64,000 bases of DNA, from assembly GCF_041860085.1 (NCBI RefSeq), contig NZ_CP124747.1, positions 3,782,001 to 3,846,000 on the forward strand. The letters run 5' to 3'. This DNA is from Schlesneria sp. DSM 10557. GTDB taxonomy: Bacteria; Planctomycetota; Planctomycetia; Planctomycetales; Planctomycetaceae. Below are positions 45,579 to 53,623 of the stretch, piece after piece; position 1 is the stretch's first letter; the number at the start of each line of letters is the position of its first letter. The position numbers and the translations under genes are program-made. The notes beneath the pieces are model-generated. The model saw only the letters and a list, made by a program, of their open reading frames with translations. It was not told the origin of the DNA and made no database searches.

Positions 45579-45771
45579 CGAGATCGTCCTCGTCTTCAAG
45601 CGGTTCGCCACATTGGGCGGACGGCAGGACGGCCATCGCAACCGCCTGGGCAGCCGCTTCCCACGCGAGCCGTTTTTCGTGAGTCAAACCCGACCAGGGA
45701 GGGAGTCTCCGGCGACCTGATTCCGTGTGGATTCGGACGTATGACTGATATGCTGTGGAACCAAAGCTCAT
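45550..45771 (-). CDS. Small phage protein of unknown function
   Basis: 73 residues, starting 6 bases after the preceding stop. It contains PWSGLTHEKRLAWEAAAQAVA, a short helical motif often seen in small proteins near head genes, and an acidic C-terminal tail (EDEDDLDEA). Function unknown. Confidence 0.6.
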   Translation of the reverse strand: MSFGSTAYQSYVRIHTESGRRRLPPWSGLTHEKRLAWEAAAQAVAMAVLPSAQCGEPLEDEDDLDEAMPPEIV

Positions 45772-45777
45772 GAGACC

Positions 45778-46203
45778 TCACTTTCCAGACTTCATCTGTT
45801 TCAAGCGGTTTACGACGGTGGGGAACAGAGCACGGGCCTGATTGACTTCGGGCTTACTCCAGCTGTAGGGCTCGTAGTAGTCCGCCCCCGGATTCGCATC
45901 GAGATCGGCCAGGGCTTCCTGGACCTTCCTCAAGTCACCCCAGACGCGGGACATGAGATTGATCGGATGAGTCCGTTTCAGATTGGGGGCGAACGCGGGA
46001 TCGAGTGGCGATTCGTCCGCGGACAGGTCTGCCCTGCCGGACTGAATCTCATCCGCAGCCTCCAGAAAAACCATCGCATCGCGGAAGCAACTGATGGCCA
46101 ATTGTCGGGGACTCCCTCCCCCACTCACTGATCGGGCCTTGAATAGTTCCAGCGCGACCATCGAGCGATTCAGACTCTCCGTATTCTTTTCTGTGACAGG
46201 CAT
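45778..46203 (-). CDS. Hypothetical phage head-region protein
   Basis: 141 residues, largely helical: SLNRSMVALELFKARSV, RQLAISCFRDAMVFLEAADEI and VNQARALFPTVVNRLKQM. There is no known motif. It sits between a probable head decoration protein and the connector region, so it may be a minor head or scaffolding factor. Start at ATG 46203. Confidence 0.6.
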   Translation of the reverse strand: MPVTEKNTESLNRSMVALELFKARSVSGGGSPRQLAISCFRDAMVFLEAADEIQSGRADLSADESPLDPAFAPNLKRTHPINLMSRVWGDLRKVQEALADLDANPGADYYEPYSWSKPEVNQARALFPTVVNRLKQMKSGK

Positions 46204-46288
46204 AGCAATTCCTTTGATGAGACAAAACTTTCAGACTCAGATCAAAAAGCGGTGGGTGAGCGGGCCGCCGCAAGTAAGCAACCACGTG

Positions 46289-46792
46289 CTACGAGAGTGC
46301 CGAGGCGAGTTCCGCCTGGGGGAATCTCACGCTATAGGCGACGTAGAATGCCGCCCCCAGTTGCGCGTTCGTCCCCGTGTCGGGGACTTGCAACTGCACG
46401 AAGCCGAAGCCATTGTTCAAATCGAGATCTGTTGGCGTGACATCGACCGCCATCAATGCCGGTGACGCCGCGCTGACCGGGGAATACGTATTCGCAGCCG
46501 ACTGGGTCACAAGGGACCACTGGGGCGTCGCCCCGATGGCCCCAATCTTCGTTCGAACCCTGGTAAAGGACAACGGCTTCGCATTGGCACCCGTGTTGGA
46601 TGTCGCCTGCCTGAGCGTGAACACAGGATCGTCACCCGCAGTCCCTGCAGCCTTATAAAGCACACACAGCAGCCGGCCGATGTTCCGCATCGAGACCCAC
46701 TGACCGTTGTTTGCAGCAGTTTGCAAATCGACCGGAACAAAAGCGGGGATGATATCAGCAATTTCAAGAAACTCGTGATTGAAGTCGGACAT
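46289..46792 (-). CDS. Probable capsid-associated (decoration or minor head) protein
   Basis: 167 residues. Beta-rich sequence with FVPVDLQTAANNGQWVSMRN, VLYKAAGTAGDDPVFTLRQATS and an end strand FYVAYSVRFPQAEL. It lies directly downstream of the major capsid gene, where HK97-type phages often place a decoration or stabilising protein. Similarity to a named family cannot be confirmed by eye. Confidence 0.55.
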   Translation of the reverse strand: MSDFNHEFLEIADIIPAFVPVDLQTAANNGQWVSMRNIGRLLCVLYKAAGTAGDDPVFTLRQATSNTGANAKPLSFTRVRTKIGAIGATPQWSLVTQSAANTYSPVSAASPALMAVDVTPTDLDLNNGFGFVQLQVPDTGTNAQLGAAFYVAYSVRFPQAELASALS

Positions 46793-46946
46793 TGAAGCCT
46801 TTCCGTTCAGCGATGAGAAGTGGAGGAAATCCGCTCATGAGCGAATTTCCGGATTGCCAACCAGAACCCGGCAAGACGTCCGCAGCGCAGTTCCTTACCA
46901 GGTTCCGGTCGGAGTCAGAAATCGGTTAGCAGACTGAGACGAACGA

Positions 46947-48236
46947 TCACCGTGCAGAGATACAGACGAAACTGGATTGCGTGTTCGTCCCCTTGAACGG
47001 GGTAATCGGACTGTTCTCCCACGGAGCGGCATTCATCCGCATGGTGAATCGCAGAGCCAACTGATCCGTCAGGAACTCAACGTGCATCGACACGGCTTGA
47101 GCGACCCCTCCCTTGCTGATCGACAGCACCTGACCAAGATCCGCCAGCGTGACGTCTCCCTGTGAACCAAGCGTTCCGGCGAACTCGATTGGCTTCAAAG
47201 GGCGACCGCCCAAGGACCCGTACGGCGAAGCGGACAGCCCGGTCGGGGGCATATAGACAAGCTGTCCCGACGAAGTTCCGGTCGGCAGTGACAACTGCAT
47301 CAATTGCTGCAGACAGTCCTGATTCAGGTACCAGCTTGCGTTTCCGAAGTTCGGAGCGAAGAAGCGGTTCTGCATCTTGATGATGTTTGCGGCGACGATC
47401 GTCGCAGGGGACTGTCCCCCCTCCGCAGTGATCGCGAGCAGACTGGGAGAGTTCAAAATCCCCAACGGCTTTCCGATCCCATCGCCATTGAAGAGCGCGT
47501 CACCGATCATGAAGTTGAATTCTTCCGCCGCCTTGCGAGTCACGAACTGTTCCAACGCCTGAGCGCCGTCAGAGATCAGTTCATCTGTCAGATAGACGAC
47601 CACAGCCAGTTTCTGCAGCTTCATCTGGACTTCACGCACAGTCGGCTTACTGGCCGTGATCGACTGTCCTTCGCCCGTCCAGTAGCCTCGAAGACCTCCA
47701 TGACGACTCCCATTGGCACGAGAGGTTTCCGCGTTCGCCAGGAATGTCATGTTGTTGCCACCGACGGTGTAGTTGTCGGTCGACGCGAACAGGTCGTTGG
47801 CATACACGTGCTCGAAGATCTTGCTATTGAACTCGGGCATGACGGTAAAACCACCGTCTGAGCCGACCGTCTCGGACATCCCCTGGATCGCCTTAAAGTG
47901 CGATCGGCAGCGGTCGTGGAAGGCGGAACCCTGGTGCCCATCAAACCCGCTGCGGACGAAGTCCCCCAGTGACTTGAATTCGCCCCAGGGCTGGTACCCT
48001 CGTCGAATCAGACTCTTCATTGCCGTATGCGACTTCATACGACGGCCTGCGCGCGGCCCGTCCAGATCTTCACGTCCGGTCACGATTGTGACGGACTCAT
48101 CCGTATCAGACCATTCACCCGTAACACGCCCTTCCAGATCTCTGTGAATACCGCTGTAGTCCGGCTTCGCTGCAAGGCTTTTGACAGTCCCTGTCAGCTC
48201 CGACACCTGCTTAGTCAACTCTTCAATCGTCGGCAT
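46947..48236 (-). CDS. HK97-fold major capsid protein
   Basis: 429 residues from the ATG at 48236, with GAGGAG ahead; the frame extends to 48320. The N-terminal about 110 residues (IEELTKQVSELTGTVKSLA onward) are a helical delta-domain that the prohead protease would remove. The mature part starts around MSETVGSDGGFTVMPEF, the usual HK97 N-arm entry, and continues with VYLTDELISDGAQALEQFV, EFNFMIGDALFNGDG and GKPLGILNSP, typical of the A and P domains. It builds the icosahedral shell. Its protease gene upstream is broken by an IS element. Confidence 0.9.
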   Translation of the reverse strand: MPTIEELTKQVSELTGTVKSLAAKPDYSGIHRDLEGRVTGEWSDTDESVTIVTGREDLDGPRAGRRMKSHTAMKSLIRRGYQPWGEFKSLGDFVRSGFDGHQGSAFHDRCRSHFKAIQGMSETVGSDGGFTVMPEFNSKIFEHVYANDLFASTDNYTVGGNNMTFLANAETSRANGSRHGGLRGYWTGEGQSITASKPTVREVQMKLQKLAVVVYLTDELISDGAQALEQFVTRKAAEEFNFMIGDALFNGDGIGKPLGILNSPSLLAITAEGGQSPATIVAANIIKMQNRFFAPNFGNASWYLNQDCLQQLMQLSLPTGTSSGQLVYMPPTGLSASPYGSLGGRPLKPIEFAGTLGSQGDVTLADLGQVLSISKGGVAQAVSMHVEFLTDQLALRFTMRMNAAPWENSPITPFKGTNTQSSFVCISAR

Positions 48237-49290
48237 AAATCTGCTCCTCAGATTACTATTCTTAACTAGTTCTCTCCGCCCGTCGTAATACGCCCTGCAT
48301 GCAATAAACTCTCTTCGCAACGTCAGCTATTTCCTTCGGTTGGGCGACGGCTATTTGATGCCACCGCAGAGTCGAGTCAGCTCATCAATCGAACTCTGCA
48401 ACGCCGCGAGCCTGGCGTTATCACCTTCGGTGTGATCAGCCTTCGATTGCGAGACAAGGCGGCTCATCTGCTTTGCGACTCCCGTCAGGGTTCGTCGCTG
48501 ATGGGGCGTCAGATTTTTTGCTCCAATCAAACCCTTGAGGCGTGTCCCCAGACCAACCACCTGCAAGAACGGAACTCGTCCTGCGGCGAGAAACGCTTTC
48601 AAAGATTCGAGGTCCGAACCCTCATCCCTCTCACACTTAAGGGACGGCTGATCCGGGTAACTCGAAGCATGCAACCCTTCGAGTGCTGTGGCCTGCTCCT
48701 GGAGATTGACGAGGATGGCGCTCAGTCCCTCCTTAACCGCAGGATTTTCCAACGGCAACATCGCGTCTTCGATACTCTGACAGACGCCTGCAATCGAGGC
48801 ATAGGCCGCAGCGACAACTGATGAGCCGTAGGGCTGAGTCTCGTCCAATTCCTCGATGTCCTCCAATTCTGCCGACGAATTCTCAACCAGTTCTTCGCTC
48901 ACTTTTTCCAATTCGAGAGGGACTGTCATGCATTTCTCCGTTGAAAAACCAATACCAAACTTCTTGACGGGGGGTGCCACAGCAATCAGCGACTTGAGAA
49001 CGGAAGGTGTGATCGGTTGTCCGCCCAACCTGTTTCGATCCAGGGTCTTCGCAACAGCGTCGGGGTTAACGCCGATGGCGCACCAGGACCATTCTTCAAG
49101 CTCCCACTCCTCGACAACCAGCACGTCCCTGCCGTCCGGAGCATGCCGGATGCGCGACCGAAGAGGCGTCTCGCGGACTGATGTTGCTCGGACGATTCCT
49201 TCGTCGATGAGTTCAAAAATCTGAGCGGCCTCCAGGGATTTTTGTGAGAACCAGGACGTCGCCTGCACTTGATCGTCGGTAACACTCACC

Positions 49291-49298
49291 GCCAGAGT
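49291..49298. repeat. Left copy of the 8-bp target-site duplication
   Basis: GCCAGAGT directly left of the IS terminal repeat, identical to 50848-50855. Eight bases is the duplication length typical of the IS66 family. Confidence 0.93.
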
Positions 49299-50847
49299 GT
49301 AACTGTTAAGCTATTCTGGGCTTTTCCAGTGGCCAGGGTTTGGTAAATTTTGAGCATCATGGATGATGTTGCGTTACTCAAAGAGCAGGTAGCGGCTTTG
49401 CTGCATCGCGTGGCGAAGTTGGAAGCCCAGGTTGCGGAGCGTGATGCTCGGATCTCGGAATTGGAAGCAGAGCTGGAACGGGTTCGCCGTCAGGGTTACA
49501 AGCCACAACCCAATCGCAAGCCGCCTGCGGGAAACAAGAAGCAGGATCGTCGCAAGAAGCCATTTCGGCAGCATCCCGGCGTGTTTCGTGATCCGCCGAA
49601 GCTCGATGAGATTCCTCCCGGTCAAGTTGAATGTCACGAGGTGGTGCTCGACGCGTGCCCCTGCTGCGGCAGTCGCCGAATCGAGCCGACGGGCCGATTT
49701 GATGATCATCTTGTCACTGATATTCCTGAGCCAAAACCTGAATACCATCGCTATCGGCGACATGAGTATCAGTGTCGGGACTGCGGAAAAACCAGCCAGG
49801 GTCGTGCGGAACTGGAACTGCCGGGCAGTCATCTGGGACCTCGCGCAAGGCTGCTGAATCTGTATTGCCGGGCTCATCTGGGGATCTCGCTGGGCAAAAG
49901 CTGCGATCTGTTGTCGCAGTGGTGGGGAATTCCGTTGAGTCGGGCAGGAGCACTGGGACATCTCGCTTGGGGCGGCAAGCTGTTTGCTCCCGTTGTGACC
50001 GATCTGCTCGATCTGTTGCGGCAGCAAAACTTGATTCACGCCGATGAAACCGGCTGGCGCATCAATGGCAAAAACGTCTGGGCCTGGTGCTTCTCGAATC
50101 CCAAAATTGCCGTCTACCTGATTCGGCATTCTCGAAGCGGTGCCGTAATTCGCGAGGCACTGGGAGACTCGCTGGCCGGTGTCTTGGTGACGGACTTCTA
50201 CGCCGCCTACAACGCGATGGAAGCGACCAAGCAGCGCTGCCTGGTCCATCTGCTGCGAGAACTGCACGACCTGCGCCAGAAAGTCCCTGCCATCTGCACA
50301 AAGCGGATCATCGAACCACTGATCGCCTTGTTTCAAGAGGCAATGGCACTCGGCAAGCAGCGCGATGAACTGTCGCCGAAGGCTTATACTCAACAATGTG
50401 ATGCGATTTCAGACCGCTTCGGGGAACTGGCAACGACGATCAGCACAAACACCCATGTTAATCGCATACTCAAGCGATTGCGAAAGTATGCAGATGAACT
50501 CTTTACCTTTTTAGATCATCCACACGTCCCCCCAGATAACACACCGGCCGAACGAGACATTCGAAGCGTCGCCGCCACGCGTGCCGACGGAGGAGTGAAT
50601 CGGACGGATTGGGGTGCGACAGCCTTTGCAAATATCAAATCAATCGTTCGGACATGTCAAAAGCAAGGCTGTCAGTTCCTTCAATACGGACTTGAGTTGA
50701 TCCGTGCTGTCCAAGCCCGGCAACCCACCCCACTGCCGGTCAGTCAGAACTCCTCTTGAACCACCCACATCCCTCGGGAACCAAGCAAGTCACGATCTGA
50801 ATCGTCCCCATCATGCGGGAACCGGGGCCGGTGCGCTTAACAGTTAC
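49299..50847 (+). mobile_element. Complete IS66-family insertion sequence (single-gene, ISBst12-like type)
   Basis: 1,549 bp bounded by 13-bp perfect terminal inverted repeats, GTAACTGTTAAGC at 49299-49311 and its complement at 50835-50847, flanked by identical 8-bp direct repeats. It carries only the transposase gene and lacks tnpA/tnpB, as in the ISBst12 subgroup. It lies opposite to the phage genes. Perfect ends and duplication and an uninterrupted transposase suggest a recent insertion. Confidence 0.95.
49359..50759 (+). CDS. IS66-family transposase (TnpC type)
   Basis: 466 residues from the ATG at 49359; a TTG at 49350 is in frame. An N-terminal leucine-rich coiled coil (LLKEQVAALLHRVAKLEAQV) is followed by a basic linker, a zinc-ribbon-like region with CPCCGS and CRDCGK, and the DDE catalytic core: first Asp in IHADETGWRINGK, second Asp in LVTDFYAAYN, and the Glu in NTPAERDIR. 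It catalyses cut-and-paste or copy movement of the element. The length matches intact TnpC proteins, so it is probably functional. Confidence 0.95.
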   Translation: MDDVALLKEQVAALLHRVAKLEAQVAERDARISELEAELERVRRQGYKPQPNRKPPAGNKKQDRRKKPFRQHPGVFRDPPKLDEIPPGQVECHEVVLDACPCCGSRRIEPTGRFDDHLVTDIPEPKPEYHRYRRHEYQCRDCGKTSQGRAELELPGSHLGPRARLLNLYCRAHLGISLGKSCDLLSQWWGIPLSRAGALGHLAWGGKLFAPVVTDLLDLLRQQNLIHADETGWRINGKNVWAWCFSNPKIAVYLIRHSRSGAVIREALGDSLAGVLVTDFYAAYNAMEATKQRCLVHLLRELHDLRQKVPAICTKRIIEPLIALFQEAMALGKQRDELSPKAYTQQCDAISDRFGELATTISTNTHVNRILKRLRKYADELFTFLDHPHVPPDNTPAERDIRSVAATRADGGVNRTDWGATAFANIKSIVRTCQKQGCQFLQYGLELIRAVQARQPTPLPVSQNSS

Positions 50848-50855
50848 GCCAGAGT
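50848..50855. repeat. Right copy of the 8-bp target-site duplication
   Basis: GCCAGAGT directly right of the terminal repeat, identical to 49291-49298. Confidence 0.93.
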
Positions 50856-51185
50856 TCCTTCTGGAGAAAGCGAAGTCCCGATCGGCTGAGCAATCCCTTC
50901 AAGTCCATGAGCCCACAGGACCACAGGATTCTTGGCGTAGTTTTCGAGTCGACATCCCCGCGGAATCAGTTGATCCCCAACGCGATCAATCGCGTCAGTC
51001 GAAATAACGGCACGAGCGGACATCGCTGTGCGATCAACATAAGGTTGACTCAGACAGTCCAGTACGAGCGATTTACTTTCGCTACTAATTCTAAAATGAC
51101 ACCCAGAGTCCCGCGTCACTTTCTTACTAACAATATCTTTAATCACAATATCACCGCGAATGCTATTAAATGGTGTTGCTCTCAT

Positions 51186-51594
51186 GAAGACTATTAAACA
51201 GATCGCTAGCTTAACTGCATAGACGGATGCAGACCTTGTTTCCAATCCTTTGGAAGGCACTCGGTCTCCGCCGCTCCGGAGCGCAAACGCTCAACTGAAG
51301 CACGTCAAACACCGATTCGAGCAGCCACCTTGATCAGAGCGAAAGACCGCGGCGGAGCTTATCAATCTGCGTCGCCTCGAATTCGCTATCTCACATTCGA
51401 GATTTCGGCAAATGCTGCGCAGGACAAAGGACTGACAGTGCGGAGCGTTGCTCCTCGCCGCCTAAGCCCTGCTGGGGCTTGGGAGAATCTCCCCTCACCG
51501 CTAGGATCATCGCGATGTCAGCCGATCTCTGTGAGAATCTCTTTCTTCCACCGAAACGGCTACGATTTCCACTACCGACAGAAAGAAGTTTCCG
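51186..51594. other. Boundary region between phage cluster and chromosome, no gene seen
   Basis: About 400 bases upstream of the interrupted protease. In an intact HK97-like genome the portal and terminase genes would lie here; no trace of them, no tRNA and no attachment-site-like repeat was recognised. The next plus-strand gene is an ordinary housekeeping peptidase. Confidence 0.55.
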
Positions 51595-53433
51595 ATGTCC
51601 AATCCGCCATATCCACAGAAATGGGAACTGGCATCACTTGCCCCCGTTCCTTCGACTCAGGAATTCCGCGAGCAATTCGACCACTTCAAACAGCGACTGA
51701 AGGCTCTGGCGGAAGCGACGAATCAGCTACCTCCGGTGGACACCGACCCCCGCAATCTCGCGCACTGGTCACAACTGATTACCGAGTACGAGTTCGTCGA
51801 TGCAACCGCAGTGGATCTGCGCTCACTTGCCGATTGTTATGCCGCAGCCGACGCTGAAAACAAGGCTTATCGCCAGTTGCAAGCCGAACTGGCCGCCACC
51901 ACGCCAGACCGTGAGCAGATTGCGACGAACATCGAATTTGCATTCCGGGATGCAACGGAAGCCGAGTTTGCCACCTTTGTTTCTGCGGCCCCTGAACTCA
52001 AAAAGAATGAATACTTCCTGGTAACACGCCGCAGAAACGCGAAGCTGCGACTCCCCAAATCACAGGAAATCCTTGCAGCAGAACTCGCCGTCGATGGACT
52101 GCATGGTTGGGGACGTCTGTATGATCGCACCTCATCATCACTGAAGGTTCAAGTACAGGAAAAAGGCCAGCTTGTCTCTCGTTCACCGGGACAGGTTCAG
52201 TTTGATTCGCCGCAAAGAACGATTCGCGAGAACAACTTCTTTGCACTCGATGCTGCGTGGGAAACGATCGCGGACTCTTGCGCAGATGCCATCAATCATA
52301 TCGCCGGAACTCGCCTTACAACCTACCGTCATATTGGCCTCACCGACCACCTCGAGGCTCCGCTGCGGGTCAACCGTATGACGCGAGAGACACTCGACAC
52401 AATGTGGTCCACGATCACCTCCAGCAAGCACGTCCTAAAGGGCTATCTCGCCAAGAAGGCCCAACTGCTGGGAATTGATCGCCTCGCCTGGTTCGACCAG
52501 TTTGCTCCCTTGCCACAATTGCCCGGAGCTGGAAACGTCGACGACATTCCCTACGACCAGGCGTGCGAATGGATCATCGATGCGTTTGAATCCTTTAGTT
52601 CTGACCTGGGCGACTTCGCAAAAATGTCGCTCAGCGAAAACTGGGTGGAAGCCGAGAATCGGTCAGGAAAACAGCAAGGTGGATTCTGCACAGGCTTCCC
52701 GACCAGAGGCCAGTCGCGAATCTTCATGACCTACACCAACAGTGCAGACAGCATGAGCACCCTGGCGCACGAGTTGGGCCATGCCTATCACTCGTGGGTT
52801 CTGAGAGAGGAACCCGTCTTCCTACAGGATTACCCGATGAATCTTGCTGAAACAGCATCCACGTTTGCGGAAGCGGTTCTGGGAGAGAAACGACTGCAGT
52901 GTGCGTCCTCTGATTACGAACGCCTGCAAATTCTCGACGGTATGCTGGGTGACGCCGTGGCATTTTTAATGAATATTCATGCCAGATTTCTGTTCGAAGA
53001 CGAATTCCACAAACAGCGCGCAGGGGGTGAACTGACGGCCGATCAGCTGAACGCAATCATGCTGGCAGCCCAGAAAGCAGCCTACCTCGACGCCCTGTCC
53101 GATGATGGCTGGAATCCTCGATTCTGGGTCTCGAAACTGCATTTCTACATCACGTCGATTCCGTTCTATAATTTTCCCTATACGTTCGGCTATTTGCTTT
53201 CACTCGGCGTCTATGCCATTGGCAAGGAAGCGGGTGGGAACTTTTCTGAGTCGTACCGACGACTTCTGCTTGCCACTGGCTCACACGATGCGGAAGAGGC
53301 AGTCCTGTCCACCATGGGCTTTGACCTGAGAAAACCGGACTTCTGGCAGCGCAGCCTGAAAATCATTTCTGACCGCGTCGAGCAGTTCACGGAACTCGCG
53401 GATCGAATTCTGTCGAAGACGAAGACGGTTTAG
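51595..53433 (+). CDS. pepF: Oligoendopeptidase F (M3 family metallopeptidase)
   Basis: 612 residues. The zinc-binding motif is HELGHAYH near residue 392, followed by LAETASTFAEAVL, which supplies the third ligand Glu, as in family M3. The N-terminal helical part (EFREQFDHFKQRLKALAEATNQ) and the C-terminal SIPFYNFPYTFGYLLSLGVYA with the TyrPhe-rich substrate site agree with PepF. There is no signal peptide, so it acts on short peptides in the cytoplasm. The start is the ATG at 51595. It stands alone and ends before two hairpins. Confidence 0.93.
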   Translation: MSNPPYPQKWELASLAPVPSTQEFREQFDHFKQRLKALAEATNQLPPVDTDPRNLAHWSQLITEYEFVDATAVDLRSLADCYAAADAENKAYRQLQAELAATTPDREQIATNIEFAFRDATEAEFATFVSAAPELKKNEYFLVTRRRNAKLRLPKSQEILAAELAVDGLHGWGRLYDRTSSSLKVQVQEKGQLVSRSPGQVQFDSPQRTIRENNFFALDAAWETIADSCADAINHIAGTRLTTYRHIGLTDHLEAPLRVNRMTRETLDTMWSTITSSKHVLKGYLAKKAQLLGIDRLAWFDQFAPLPQLPGAGNVDDIPYDQACEWIIDAFESFSSDLGDFAKMSLSENWVEAENRSGKQQGGFCTGFPTRGQSRIFMTYTNSADSMSTLAHELGHAYHSWVLREEPVFLQDYPMNLAETASTFAEAVLGEKRLQCASSDYERLQILDGMLGDAVAFLMNIHARFLFEDEFHKQRAGGELTADQLNAIMLAAQKAAYLDALSDDGWNPRFWVSKLHFYITSIPFYNFPYTFGYLLSLGVYAIGKEAGGNFSESYRRLLLATGSHDAEEAVLSTMGFDLRKPDFWQRSLKIISDRVEQFTELADRILSKTKTV

Positions 53434-53434
53434 C

Positions 53435-53457
53435 CTATTCCCCGGGTCGGGGAATAG
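53435..53457. repeat. Short perfect hairpin just after pepF
   Basis: CTATTCCCC (53435-53443) pairs with GGGGAATAG (53449-53457) around a 5-base loop. No T-run follows. It lies one base after the stop codon and may protect the mRNA end. Confidence 0.55.
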
Positions 53458-53483
53458 ATCGTGACGAGTGGTTAACATTCCAA

Positions 53484-53522
53484 GGGCTGCAGGCAGGTCA
53501 CCTGCCCGCAGCCCTCGTTTTT
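53484..53522 (+). terminator. Intrinsic terminator after pepF
   Basis: GGGCTGC-A-GGCAGGT (53484-53498) pairs with ACCTGCC-C-GCAGCCC (53500-53515) to give a 14-bp stem with one mismatch, followed by TCGTTTTT. It could also stop the converging minus-strand transcript. Confidence 0.88.
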
Positions 53523-53623
53523 GATCTCGCTCGCCGTCGAGTCGATACAGGAACGAAGGCGAGAAATATTCTCGCGTCAATCGTTCCCTGTGATTGCGAA
53601 GAACGGTGGGGATTCACGCCAAC

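Larger units (their letters stand above)
48351..51185 (-). pseudogene. Prohead (capsid maturation) protease, interrupted by an IS66-family element
   Basis: The two halves, 51185-50848 and 49290-48351, join without a frame change once the IS and one copy of the 8-bp target duplication are removed, giving a 425-residue product. The N-half has MSARAVISTDAIDRVGDQLIP then NPVVLWAHG, the protease entry with a likely catalytic His; the C-half has IFELIDEGIVRATSVRETPLR, and VVEEWELEEWSWCAIGVNPDA, the Ser-containing end of the U35/S78 fold. A long acidic C-terminal region could act as an internal scaffold. The N-half now stops inside the IS end at 50844-50846; the C-half keeps an in-frame GTG at 49289. 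Confidence 0.88.

Noticed and set aside
48351..49289. Independent gene starting at the GTG at 49289
   Set aside because: The frame joins exactly with the fragment beyond the IS once one target duplication is removed; it is the C-terminal half of the protease.
49374..50396. 340-codon antisense frame within the IS66 element
   Set aside because: Opposite to an intact transposase with all catalytic motifs; a common artefact in IS66 transposase genes.
32225..51185. Gene transfer agent or contractile injection system
   Set aside because: No sheath, spike or AAA+ gene for an injection system, and no terminase or portal as expected in a gene transfer agent; the evidence fits a truncated siphovirus-like cluster better.
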